A DNA stretch of 64,000 bases from an uncultured Bacteroidales bacterium (GCA_944321895.1 CALUNA010000006.1:62001-126000); one strand, 5' to 3'. Shown: positions 26,130 through 35,266, numbered from the stretch's first letter. The notes: generated from the sequence alone by a model not told the origin. Numbers and translations are program-made.

Positions 26130-28094
26130 TTATGCTTCTGTTGTTTCTTCTGCATTTTCTTCTTCGGCGGCTTTTTTGGTTGCTTTCTTTTTAGCCGGTT
26201 TTTCTGCTGCCGTTTCTTCTTTCTTGGCAGCTTCTTTGGCGGCTAATTTTTCCAAAGCGGCTGCATCCATTTGCTCTTTCAGGCTGGACAGGGCATCCAG
26301 GTCACCCAATGTGGTTTTTTCCATCGGTGCCTGTATCAAAGCCGGTTCTTTTCTTGAACGACGTGCTTTTTCCTTGGCTTCGCCTTTGTCGGAATTCTTT
26401 TCTTCATACGTGCGGACGTGTGAAAGAGCTATGCGTTTGGCGTCTTTGTTGAATTCAATTACCTTGAAAAGCAATTTTTCATCAACTTTGGCCGGGGTGC
26501 CATCTTCTTTGGCCAGATGTTTTGTCGTGCAAAAACCTTCTACGCCATAAGGCAGTACAACAACAGCGCCCTTGTCGCTTATTTCGGAAATGGTTCCTTC
26601 ATGGACAGTGTCCACACCAAATGTGCTTTCCAATGCATCCCATGGGTTTTCTTCCAGCTGTTTGTGTCCGAGGCTTAAACGACGGTTTTCCTTGTCAATT
26701 TCCAAAACCACAACCTCGATGTCGGCACCAATCTGGGTGAACTCGGACGGGTGTTTGATTTTCTTGGTCCAGCTCAGGTCGGAGATGTGAATCAAGCCGT
26801 CAACTCCTTCTTCAATTTCCACAAATACACCGAAGTTGGTGAAGTTGCGCACTTTGGCCATGTGTCTTGTGCCTACGGCATATTTCGTTTCAACATTTTC
26901 CCATGGGTCCGGTTTGAGTTGCTTGATACCCAACGACATTTTGCGTTCTTCGCGGTCGAGGGTCAGAATAACTGCCTCAACTTCATCACCGACTTTCAGG
27001 AAGTCCTGGGCGGAACGCAAGTGCTGGCTCCAGCTCATTTCGGAAACGTGGATCAGACCTTCTACGCCCGGAGCAACCTCAACAAAGGCACCATAGTCTG
27101 CCATAACGACAACTTTGCCTTTGATTTTGTCGCCAACGGCCAGGTTCGGATCCAGAGCATCCCACGGATGCGGTGAAAGTTGTTTCAGACCCAAGGCAAT
27201 GCGTTTCTTTTCATCATCGAAGTCCAGAATAACAACGTTCAGTTTCTGGTCCAACGATACGATTTCTTCCGGATGTGACACGCGACCCCAGCTCAGGTCG
27301 GTGATGTGAATCAAACCATCTACGCCGCCCAAATCGATAAATACGCCATAGGAGGTGATGTTCTTGACGGTTCCTTCCAAAACCTGTCCTTTTTGCAAAT
27401 GGCTGATGATTTCGCGTTTTTGCTGTTCGATTTCGGCTTCGATAAGGGCCTTGTGAGAAACAACGACATTCCTGTATTCCTGATTGATTTTTACAACACG
27501 GAATTCCATGGTCTTGCCAACGAATACATCGTAGTCGCGGATTGGTTTAACATCAATTTGTGAACCCGGCAGGAATGCTTCGATACCGAAAATATCGACA
27601 ATCATACCGCCTTTGGTGCGGCACTTTATGAATCCTTTTACTACTTCTTCGTTTTCGAGGGCCTGGTTTACGCGATCCCATGAGCGGGAAGCGCGGGCTT
27701 GCTTGTGCGACAGGATCAACTGTCCCTTTTTGTCTTCCTGGCTTTCAATATATACTTCAACCTTGTCGCCGACTTTCAGGTCAGGATTGTAACGGAATTC
27801 GCTCATCGGAACGATACCATCCGATTTGTATCCGACATTTACAACCACTTCTCGTTTGTTGATGGAAATTACGGTACCTTCCACAACTTCCTTGTCCTTG
27901 ATGGCGTTCAAGGTCTGGTCATATTTCTTGGTGAGTTCTTCTCTCGACTGTGCACTGATGTTGTCGCCTTTTTCATAGGCATCCCAGTCGAATTCCGCGG
28001 GTGCGGCGTTGGCTGGAGCTGCTTGCTCCTGTGCAACTGTTTCTTCAACAGGTGCTTTTACATCTTCAACGATGTTTTCCTTGTTTTCTTCCAT
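26130..28094 (-). CDS. rpsA: 30S ribosomal protein S1
   Basis: A 654-residue S1 with six S1 RNA-binding domains between about 70 and 590. The last four are clear from repeated GxFVE.xxGxxGLIHxSxxSW blocks. The N-terminal 45 residues are acidic, and the C-terminal 60 are Lys/Ala/Glu-rich low complexity (AAKEAAKK, PAKKKATKKAAEEE). The frame is open to 28187, but the ATG at 28092-28094 (MEENKENIVED) lies at the expected distance from the promoter at 28185. In Bacteroidetes, which do not rely on Shine-Dalgarno pairing, S1 is expected to matter for initiation. Confidence 0.95.
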   Translation of the reverse strand: MEENKENIVEDVKAPVEETVAQEQAAPANAAPAEFDWDAYEKGDNISAQSREELTKKYDQTLNAIKDKEVVEGTVISINKREVVVNVGYKSDGIVPMSEFRYNPDLKVGDKVEVYIESQEDKKGQLILSHKQARASRSWDRVNQALENEEVVKGFIKCRTKGGMIVDIFGIEAFLPGSQIDVKPIRDYDVFVGKTMEFRVVKINQEYRNVVVSHKALIEAEIEQQKREIISHLQKGQVLEGTVKNITSYGVFIDLGGVDGLIHITDLSWGRVSHPEEIVSLDQKLNVVILDFDDEKKRIALGLKQLSPHPWDALDPNLAVGDKIKGKVVVMADYGAFVEVAPGVEGLIHVSEMSWSQHLRSAQDFLKVGDEVEAVILTLDREERKMSLGIKQLKPDPWENVETKYAVGTRHMAKVRNFTNFGVFVEIEEGVDGLIHISDLSWTKKIKHPSEFTQIGADIEVVVLEIDKENRRLSLGHKQLEENPWDALESTFGVDTVHEGTISEISDKGAVVVLPYGVEGFCTTKHLAKEDGTPAKVDEKLLFKVIEFNKDAKRIALSHVRTYEEKNSDKGEAKEKARRSRKEPALIQAPMEKTTLGDLDALSSLKEQMDAAALEKLAAKEAAKKEETAAEKPAKKKATKKAAEEENAEETTEA

Positions 28095-28184
28095 AATAGG
28101 AATTTTGAATTTTGTGCAGAACGGTTTGCACTCATTCTGCGGGTTAGACATTAAGTTAATTACGTGCTTGGCAAAAAGCGGGCG

Positions 28185-28216
28185 CAAAGATATGAAAATT
28201 AATTGATACGGGCAAC
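28185..28216 (-). promoter_or_regulatory. Bacteroidetes promoter of rpsA
   Basis: On the minus strand GTTG (28213-28216), 20 bases, then TATCTTTG (28185-28192), giving a leader of about 85 bases. It lies back to back with the prfB promoter. The 20 bases at 28174-28193 match the rpsP promoter region exactly. Confidence 0.78.
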
Positions 28217-28246
28217 TTTGCGAATAGTATATTTTTTGTAATTTTG
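28217..28246 (+). promoter_or_regulatory. Bacteroidetes promoter of prfB
   Basis: TTTG (28217-28220), 18 bases, then TAATTTTG (28239-28246), followed by CGCCCG as in the rpsA and rpsP promoters. Confidence 0.75.
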
Positions 28247-28295
28247 CGCCCGTAAAAAATTGTGGGATAATTTCTTGAAATAATTATTGGCAAAC

Positions 28296-29403
28296 ATGAT
28301 AACGATAGACCAACTTAAGAACTTGTTGGAACGCGGGTCGGCGTTGAGGAGGTATCTTTGACATCGACCAGAAGCGAATCCAGGTAGAAGAAGAAGAATT
28401 GCGTACGCATGCTCCCGGCTTTTGGGATGATGCCAAGGCGGCGGAGAAGCAAATGCGTAAAGTGAAAGAACTGAAAAATTGGATTACCGGCTATGAGGCC
28501 GTTGCCGCGGCATTGGACGAATTGCAGCTCGCCTATGATTTTTACAAGGACGAAGCGGTAAGCGAGGAAGAGGTCGATGCCGCCTATGAACATGCCTTGC
28601 AGGAGATAGAGGCATTGGAAATGAAAAACATGCTTTCCAAACCGGAAGACCAGTTGGGTGCCGTGCTGAAAATTGTGGCGGGTGCAGGAGGCACGGAAGC
28701 GCAGGACTGGGCGGAAATGTTGTTCCGCATGTATCAGCGTTGGTGTGAGCGGAAGGGCTACAAATGGGAGATTGCCAACTATCAGGAAGGTGATGAAGCC
28801 GGAATAAAGACAGCCACGATAAAAGTCGAGGGCGATATGGCTTACGGTTACCTGAAGAGTGAAAATGGTGTGCACCGCTTGGTGCGTGTCAGTCCGTTCA
28901 ACGCACAAGGCAAACGCATGACTTCCTTTACATCGGTGTTTGTCGTTCCGTTGGTGGATGATACGATTGAAATAGAAATCAATCCGGCAAATTTGAGCTG
29001 GGATACGTTCCGCTCCAGCGGTGCCGGCGGGCAGAACGTGAACAAAGTGGAGTCTGGTGTGAGATTGCATTATAAGTTTACGAATCCGGTTACGGGGCAA
29101 CCCGATGAAATCGTGATAGAAAACACGGAAACGCGTGACCAGCCCAAAAACCGTGAAAATGCGTTGCGTCTGTTGCGTTCGCAGCTGTATGAACTGGAAC
29201 TTGAAAAAAGACGTCAGGAAACGGCGCGAATAGAGGCCGGCAAAAAGAAAATTGAATGGGGTTCGCAAATACGGAGTTACGTTTTTGATGACCGGCGTGT
29301 GAAAGATCACCGGACAAATTACCAGACATCCAATGTCAATGCCGTGATGGATGGCGACATAGATGCGTTCATTAAGGCATATCTGATGGAATTTGCGCAG
29401 TGA
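28296..29403 (+). CDS. prfB: Peptide chain release factor 2, expressed by programmed +1 frameshift
   Basis: The ATG at 28296 opens 21 codons ending at an in-frame TGA (28359-28361). Reading +1 from CTT, the frame continues at GAC (28360) to the stop at 29401-29403, giving 368 residues, the normal RF2 size. The stop-codon recognition tripeptide is Ser199-Pro200-Phe201 and the catalytic motif GGQ is at 244-246. RF2 reads UGA and UAA, so low RF2 favours the frameshift and autoregulates the gene. This is not a broken gene. rpsA is divergent upstream. Confidence 0.96.
28347..28362 (+). promoter_or_regulatory. prfB programmed frameshift site
   Basis: AGGAGGTATCTTTGAC: an internal Shine-Dalgarno-like AGGAGG, three bases, then the slippery CTT TGA C. 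Spacing equals the E. coli arrangement. It is the clearest Shine-Dalgarno-like element seen in the window. Confidence 0.95.
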
Positions 29404-29484
29404 TTTCTGGATATCCTGAAATATTTGGCAGCATGGACGCTTTGTCCGTGCTGTTTTTTTATCCGTATGTCGTGCTAAAATGAC

Positions 29485-29492
29485 TATCTTTG
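29485..29492 (+). promoter_or_regulatory. -7 box inside the open frame of the RecD-like helicase
   Basis: TATCTTTG followed by CCGG. It overlaps the first codons after an apparent ATG at 29480, which therefore cannot be in the mRNA. The true start lies downstream. Confidence 0.6.
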
Positions 29493-29521
29493 CCGGCAAA
29501 AAAAGCATAAAAATATTTCCG

Positions 29522-30910
29522 GTGCTCCAGCAGTTTATCGTTTCACGCATTGTATCAAAATTGCCGTTTGTTCCCAATGAAGACCAGCGGTCCCTGATTG
29601 GCAAATTGGGGTCGTTCCTGCTTATGCGGCAGGCTTCCAGATTGTTTTTGCTGAAAGGTTATGCCGGCACGGGAAAAACGAGTATTGTGGCCGCCCTGGT
29701 CAAGGCCATGCAGGATTTGCAGCAGAAAACAGTCTTGCTGGCTCCCACAGGACGCGCCGCCAAGGTCCTTTCGGGCTATGCGGGAGTTCCTGCATACACA
29801 ATCCACAAGAAAATATATCGGCAGCGGGCTTTGGACAAAATCCAGTTCGGCCTGAACGACAATTTGCATACCGATACGCTTTTTATCGTAGATGAAGCAT
29901 CGATGGTGTCGAATCAAGCGGGAGACAATGCTTTTTTCGGAACGGGCCGGTTGTTGGACGATTTGATCCGTTTTGTATATGGCGGACGTAATTGTGCCTT
30001 GTTGTTGCTGGGCGATACGGCCCAGTTGCCTCCGGTCAAACAAATTCACAGTCCGGCTCTGGATGCGCAATATCTGTCCAGCTATGGTTTGGATATTACG
30101 GAATATGAGTTGACACAGGTGGCGCGCCAGGCACTTGAAAGCGGCATATTGTTCAATGCAACCCGTCTGCGCAATCAGATGGCAACCGATGATGTCTTCA
30201 GTCTGCCGGAATTCAAAACAACCGGATTTACTGATGTCACCTTGCTTTCAGGAGGCGATGTGCTGGATGAATTGCAGCGGGCATACGATGAAGCCGGGGC
30301 GGAAAACACTCTGGTGATTACCCGTTCCAATAAACGTGCAAACTTGTACAATCAGGCCATACGTGCCCGTATCTTGTGGAAAGAAGATGAACTGAGCAAT
30401 GGCGATATGCTCATGGTGACCCGGAATAATTATTTCTGGACCAAGCAGTATGAAGGAATCGATTTTCTGGCCAACGGCGATATGTTGGAAATAGTGCGTG
30501 TACGCAAGTATCATGAGATGTACGGTATGCGTTTTGTCGAATTGAGTTTGCGTTCAATGGATTATGACTGGGAAATAGATGCCATGATTCTGTTGGACAG
30601 CATTTATACGGAAATGCCGGACAAGAACTATGAATTGGGCAATTTGTTGTTTCAGCGTATTGCACAGGATTATCCGGAAATCCGAAACCGTAAACAACTT
30701 GTCAAAACCGTCATGGAAAGTCCATATTACAATGCCCTGCACGTCAGGTTTGCCTATGCTGTGACATGTCATAAGGCGCAAGGCGGTCAATGGAAGCGGG
30801 TTTTTGTGGATCAGGGACAAGTAACGGAAGACATGTTGGGCATGGACTATTACCGCTGGTGCTATACGGCTGTTACACGTGCAACGGAAAAGATATTTTT
30901 GATACAATAG
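29522..30910 (+). CDS. RecD-like ATP-dependent DNA helicase (AAA/UvrD_C_2)
   Basis: A 462-residue superfamily 1 helicase. Motif I is GYAGTGKTS near 46, followed by LLAPTGRAAKVL (Ia), IVDEASMVS (II), LLLGDTAQLPPV (III), and C-terminal motifs VTCHKAQGGQWKRV (V) and YTAVTRATEKIFLI (VI). It is a stand-alone RecD-type protein without RecB or RecC nearby, and probably acts in DNA repair or recombination. The GTG at 29522 is chosen because the -7 box overlaps the earlier ATG, and because the resulting N-terminus (about 15 residues before the P-x-x-x-Q motif) suits relatives I know. Confidence 0.85.
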   Translation: MLQQFIVSRIVSKLPFVPNEDQRSLIGKLGSFLLMRQASRLFLLKGYAGTGKTSIVAALVKAMQDLQQKTVLLAPTGRAAKVLSGYAGVPAYTIHKKIYRQRALDKIQFGLNDNLHTDTLFIVDEASMVSNQAGDNAFFGTGRLLDDLIRFVYGGRNCALLLLGDTAQLPPVKQIHSPALDAQYLSSYGLDITEYELTQVARQALESGILFNATRLRNQMATDDVFSLPEFKTTGFTDVTLLSGGDVLDELQRAYDEAGAENTLVITRSNKRANLYNQAIRARILWKEDELSNGDMLMVTRNNYFWTKQYEGIDFLANGDMLEIVRVRKYHEMYGMRFVELSLRSMDYDWEIDAMILLDSIYTEMPDKNYELGNLLFQRIAQDYPEIRNRKQLVKTVMESPYYNALHVRFAYAVTCHKAQGGQWKRVFVDQGQVTEDMLGMDYYRWCYTAVTRATEKIFLIQ

Positions 30911-30997
30911 AAAGCCATTTTGTGGAAAAAGTAATGTTTTTTGTGTGTTTGGCATGGAAAAACATGAAAAATAACAGAAGTATAGCAAAAAAAAAAC

Positions 30998-31005
30998 TAT
31001 CTTTG
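30998..31005 (+). promoter_or_regulatory. -7 box upstream of the unknown lipoprotein-OmpA pair
   Basis: TATCTTTG, 29 bases before the ATG. There is no clear TTTG upstream. Confidence 0.55.
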
Positions 31006-31034
31006 TCGCAACTAAATCCATAAAATTCTGTATT

Positions 31035-32789
31035 ATGAAAAAACATTTTCTAATTAACTATTATTTGACCATCATTTTTGCGGGAGTACTCATGTTTGCT
31101 TCATGCAAGGCTGATGTTGATTTAGGCAATGTCTCGACCGAAATGGAGCTTAATCTGGGATTGGCTCTGCCTTTGGGGAGCGTTCGCGCATCAATGGGTG
31201 ATTTTATCGGTGATACGACAATCAAGTACCTTAATATTAATAAAGATGGCATTTACGAATTGAGTTATGCAGATACGTTTGCTATCAATTATCATACGGT
31301 CGTTTTTACGGAGAATACCAACATTGCCAACAAAGAGTTTAAACTCTCGGAGCAGATAACCGGTTCGCCCATTGTGTTGCAGTCCGGACAGACATATACT
31401 TTGGAATTCCCGATGAATCTGAGTCTGGAAGATATAAACGCGGATCCTGAAAATTATGAACGTATTGACAGCGTGGTAATTACACAGGCGCTTTTCACCT
31501 CCAACTTTTCACTTATGGGAGATCTGGACATACAGTACGGCGATGAATTGGAAAAAGTACAGATTATTCTGCCGGAACATAATTTCAGGAATCTGGACCA
31601 GAATCTTTTCCCGGACAATACGGTGGATGTTGCCTTGAATAAACGCTTTGGTGCAGATCATCCGATAGACATACCACGTTTCACGTTGAACTTGTTAAAA
31701 ACTGACAAATTGTCTGATGGCGTGGATGACAACATAACTGTAACTTGCCGTTTAGTGATTACGCCCAAGCGCGATAGAACCATAACCAATCCGGATGCCG
31801 GTTTTGCATATACTTTCAAAGTAAACTTGATTGATTACAGTGTGATTTACGGATGGTTCTGTCCTAATGATGACCTTGCTACCACAGATACGCTCTTCGT
31901 TGCCAAGGAAATGGGTGAAGACCTGTTCAATAGATTTAAGGACACACGTTTGCCGTTCAAAGAACCTTACATACAATTGAAGAACCGGACCAATGTAGGC
32001 ATTCCTGTCGAATGGAGGCTGTATGATGTGAAGACATTCTCTGTTGATGGCAATGTCGCATCCATTAATTTCCAGAATGGAATGTTATCATGGCCGATTA
32101 CAATCTGTCCAGCTTCGCCGTATGAACTGAAAGAAACGGTGAGAACCATTGACACCGATGACGGCGACATAAATGAATTGTTCGCATTCTTGCCGGAAAA
32201 ACTGTGCTTCTCCCGTGATTTGCTGTTTTTTAGCACAGGAACGGGGAAAAATACCCAATATTTCTTGCCGAAAGATGCCGTGTTTGAATTGGCAGCAACC
32301 ATCAAACTGCCACTTAAGTTTGATCCCGATGTCTATATAACATATAGTGACACAATCAAGAATATTAATATCTCGGATTCCATATTGCAGGCCAACAATA
32401 TTTCCTTGGAAAATGTAGAGCTGAAACTGATTGTAAACAACGGTTTGCCTTTTGAAATAAGTGCAGATTTTGTGTTCCTGGATGAAAATGGTGAAAAAAT
32501 AGATATGGGAGTCGTGCAGGATGCAACCGGACGTTCAGACAAGTTTGTCTTTGCGGCATCTTCTGTTGCGGCGGATGGAAAACTGACCGAGCCGTCCCGG
32601 AACGTATTATCCGTAGTTGTGACGGATACGGAAGTTGGCAAACTGCAAAAACTGAAAAGTATCGCCTATCGGGCAGAATTGGGCAAGAATACGGGAGCTG
32701 CCACGCTTACTCCGGAAAATTATCTGTCTGTCCAGGTAGGTTTGTCGGCAAAAGCAGGAGTAACGTTAAATTCACAGTCGAACAAATAA
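31035..32789 (+). CDS. Large lipoprotein of unknown function
   Basis: A 584-residue protein I do not recognise. It starts with a signal peptide and a lipobox (MFASC, Cys near 24), so it should be a lipoprotein. The rest is predicted beta-rich, with acidic and Asn-rich segments and no catalytic motif. Internal segments such as NISDSILQANNISLENVELKL split near 445-465 resemble LEA- or Ig-like beta folds, but this is weak. It sits 10 bases upstream of the OmpA-family gene, likely in the same transcript, suggesting a shared envelope role. Confidence 0.7.
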   Translation: MKKHFLINYYLTIIFAGVLMFASCKADVDLGNVSTEMELNLGLALPLGSVRASMGDFIGDTTIKYLNINKDGIYELSYADTFAINYHTVVFTENTNIANKEFKLSEQITGSPIVLQSGQTYTLEFPMNLSLEDINADPENYERIDSVVITQALFTSNFSLMGDLDIQYGDELEKVQIILPEHNFRNLDQNLFPDNTVDVALNKRFGADHPIDIPRFTLNLLKTDKLSDGVDDNITVTCRLVITPKRDRTITNPDAGFAYTFKVNLIDYSVIYGWFCPNDDLATTDTLFVAKEMGEDLFNRFKDTRLPFKEPYIQLKNRTNVGIPVEWRLYDVKTFSVDGNVASINFQNGMLSWPITICPASPYELKETVRTIDTDDGDINELFAFLPEKLCFSRDLLFFSTGTGKNTQYFLPKDAVFELAATIKLPLKFDPDVYITYSDTIKNINISDSILQANNISLENVELKLIVNNGLPFEISADFVFLDENGEKIDMGVVQDATGRSDKFVFAASSVAADGKLTEPSRNVLSVVVTDTEVGKLQKLKSIAYRAELGKNTGAATLTPENYLSVQVGLSAKAGVTLNSQSNK

Positions 32790-32799
32790 TGAAAAATAT

Positions 32800-35253
32800 A
32801 TGAAAACGAGATTAAAATATTTAACATCCGTAGTTTTATTGGGTATCATGGCATGTGTATCTGCCAATGCCCAGCAAGTAAATACGTTGTATTTCTTGGA
32901 TAATGCTCCGATGAGGCATTATCTGAATCCGGCTTATCAGCCTTATAGCAATGTGTACATCAGTTTGCCTGTGATCGGATATACGAGCTTGTGGGCAGGC
33001 AACAACTCAATCACTCTGAAAGATGCTATCTACAAGGATGCTGCAGGTCAGACCATAACGTTTCTACACCCGAATGGGGACAAAGCGGCCTTCCTGGACC
33101 GGATAAAGAACCCGCTGTCTGTCAATACGGAAATCCAGCTTAACTTGTTGAGTCTCGGTTGGCGCTGGAAAGATGCTTATTGGCACGTGACCTTGACGGA
33201 AAAAGTGGAAGGAACGGTAGCTTTGCCGCAAGATTTGTTCCGTTTCGGATTATATGGCATGGATTTGTCGGACATGAGCAGGAATACGTTTGATTTGTCC
33301 AAATTGAATATGGATGCTTCCGTATATACGGAATTGGGAGTTGGCTATTCGCGGTTCATTAACGACCAGTGGACCGTTGGCGGAAAACTGAAATTCCTGT
33401 ACGGTTCAGCCAATATGTCAGCTAAGTTCAATGACTTGTCGGTTACGACAACCGATGAGCTGTGGCGTTTGCAGGGAACCGGTGCGCTTCGCATAGCAGC
33501 TCCTGTTACGGTTCCGAATGATGTGCTGAATGATGAATTTTCCATTACACCGAGTTCCAATATTCTGGATTGGGTGAAACCGGCCGGCCTTGGCGGCGCC
33601 ATTGACCTGGGTGCAACCTATAAACCGATTGACATGTTGACGTTGTCGTTGGCTGTTACGGATCTCGGATTTATCAGATGGAGGCAGAATGTCAGTACGG
33701 TGGACGGCTCTATTGACTATACGTATACCGGAGTTGGTGAATATTCCTATGATGAGGTCACCGCACAGCATTTCATGGACACAGTCACCAATTTTATCGT
33801 GAACGGTTTGAAATCGGCAAGTACGGTCGGAGAAACGAAACATGATGCCTATACGTTAATGACTACGGCCAAACTCAATTTTGGTGCGGAAGTTAATTTC
33901 TGGGATAACCGTGTCGGCGTGGGTGTTCATTCTCGTACCTCTTTTGCCCGCAAGAAAGTATACGAAGAAGTAACACTTGGAGCCAATTTCCGGCCTTATG
34001 AATGGGTCAATCTGGCAGCCAGCTACTCGTTTGTGAACGGTCGTTTCAGTACCATTGGCGCAGCTCTTGGTTTGCGTGGCGGTCCGTTACAGCTGACGCT
34101 TATGGCGGATTATATACCGTTTACGTATGCTGCTGTATCGCAAAATTCAAGCCCCTCGATACCTTATAACGTAAAAGGAGTTAATCTTGGAGTCGGTATC
34201 AGTCTGGTATTCGGACACGATAAGGACAGAGATGGAGTAGTGAACCGGAAGGATTTGTGCCCGGAAACACCGCGCGGCGTTGTCGTGGATGAGGTCGGAT
34301 GCCCGGTCGATACGGACAAGGATGGTGTGCCTGATTATTTGGATGAATGTCCGGATACACCGGCCGAAGCTTACGGTATGGTGGATGAAAAGGGCTGCCC
34401 GATTGATACGGATGGCGATGGCGTTCCGGATTATATAGACCGTTGCCCCGATACTCCGGAAGCTGCTTACGGTTTGGTGGACGAATTCGGTTGTCCGCTT
34501 GATACGGACGAGGATGGCGTTCCGGATTATCTGGATGAATGTCCTGATACCCCGCGTGAGGCTTATGGCATGGTAGATGAAAAGGGTTGTCCGCTCGATA
34601 CGGATGGCGACAGTGTGCCTGATTACCTGGATCGTTGTCCGGATACACCGGCAGAAGCCTACGGACAAGTAGATGAATTCGGTTGCCCGAAAGATGATGA
34701 TAATGACGGCGTTCCAAACTATCTGGATAAGTGTCCTGACACGAAGCCCGAAGCTGTACGTTTCGTAGATGATTGCGGTTGCGACCTGGATTCGGATGGT
34801 GACAGTGTGCCGGATTACATGGATGAATGTCCGAAAACTCCGGGTACGGTTGAAAACAAAGGTTGTCCGGAAGTGAAGAAAGAAGTTCGTACTTTGTTCA
34901 CAAAGGCATTGCAAGGCATTCAATTTGAAACGGGTAAGGCCGTTATCAAACGTTCCTCATACACGATTCTGAGGCAGATTGCCAAAGTGTTGAAAGAAAA
35001 TCCGACTTACCTGGTAGAAATACAAGGCCATACGGATAACGTAGGTAACGATGAACTGAATATGACCCTGTCTGAAAAACGTGCAAATGCCGTACGTGAC
35101 TTCCTGATAAAGGAAGGAGTGGATGCAAACCGCATGACAGCAAAAGGTTATGGTGAAACCATGCCGGTAGCCAGCAACAAGACATCCTCCGGACGGGCTA
35201 AGAACAGACGTGTTGAATTTATAGTATCGTTTGAGGAAGTGACTTACGAATAG
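32800..35253 (+). CDS. OmpA-family outer-membrane protein with N-terminal barrel, thrombospondin type-3 repeats and peptidoglycan-binding domain
   Basis: An 817-residue protein in three parts. After the signal peptide (SANAQQ), residues about 25-465 form a PorP/SprF- or DUF5723-like barrel (TLYFLDNAPMRHYLNPAYQP). Residues about 473-690 hold seven calcium-binding thrombospondin type-3 repeats (DxDxDGVPDYLDxCPDTP). Residues about 700-817 are an OmpA C-terminal domain (GHTDNVG, LSEKRANAVRDFL, KNRRVEFIV) that would bind peptidoglycan. It probably anchors the outer membrane to the wall. PorP-like barrels joined to OmpA domains occur in T9SS-related proteins, but I cannot prove that role. A terminator follows. 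Confidence 0.87.
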   Translation: MKTRLKYLTSVVLLGIMACVSANAQQVNTLYFLDNAPMRHYLNPAYQPYSNVYISLPVIGYTSLWAGNNSITLKDAIYKDAAGQTITFLHPNGDKAAFLDRIKNPLSVNTEIQLNLLSLGWRWKDAYWHVTLTEKVEGTVALPQDLFRFGLYGMDLSDMSRNTFDLSKLNMDASVYTELGVGYSRFINDQWTVGGKLKFLYGSANMSAKFNDLSVTTTDELWRLQGTGALRIAAPVTVPNDVLNDEFSITPSSNILDWVKPAGLGGAIDLGATYKPIDMLTLSLAVTDLGFIRWRQNVSTVDGSIDYTYTGVGEYSYDEVTAQHFMDTVTNFIVNGLKSASTVGETKHDAYTLMTTAKLNFGAEVNFWDNRVGVGVHSRTSFARKKVYEEVTLGANFRPYEWVNLAASYSFVNGRFSTIGAALGLRGGPLQLTLMADYIPFTYAAVSQNSSPSIPYNVKGVNLGVGISLVFGHDKDRDGVVNRKDLCPETPRGVVVDEVGCPVDTDKDGVPDYLDECPDTPAEAYGMVDEKGCPIDTDGDGVPDYIDRCPDTPEAAYGLVDEFGCPLDTDEDGVPDYLDECPDTPREAYGMVDEKGCPLDTDGDSVPDYLDRCPDTPAEAYGQVDEFGCPKDDDNDGVPNYLDKCPDTKPEAVRFVDDCGCDLDSDGDSVPDYMDECPKTPGTVENKGCPEVKKEVRTLFTKALQGIQFETGKAVIKRSSYTILRQIAKVLKENPTYLVEIQGHTDNVGNDELNMTLSEKRANAVRDFLIKEGVDANRMTAKGYGETMPVASNKTSSGRAKNRRVEFIVSFEEVTYE
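34216..34875 (+). repeat. Tandem 96-base repeats encoding thrombospondin type-3 units
   Basis: Seven units within the OmpA-family gene. Units 2-6 are exactly 32 codons each, at 34309, 34405, 34501, 34597 and 34693; the first and last are slightly shorter. Units 2 and 4 share DEC...MVDEKGCP, while 3 and 5 share DRC...VDEFGCP, so the array has a two-unit (192-base) higher-order period. Confidence 0.9.
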
Positions 35254-35266
35254 GATGGAGTTACAG

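Noticed and set aside
28296-28361. prfB as a pseudogene because of the in-frame TGA
   Set aside because: The stop lies in the conserved CTT-TGA-C site with an upstream AGGAGG at the right distance, the normal programmed frameshift.
28315-29604. A 429-codon minus-strand frame across prfB
   Set aside because: It is a shadow of the RF2 frame; the plus strand has GGQ, SPF and the frameshift site.
34216-34875. CRISPR-like regular repeats
   Set aside because: The 96-base units have no spacers and encode calcium-binding protein repeats in frame.
34147-34923. Long repetitive minus-strand frames
   Set aside because: They arise from the opposite strand of the thrombospondin type-3 repeat array.
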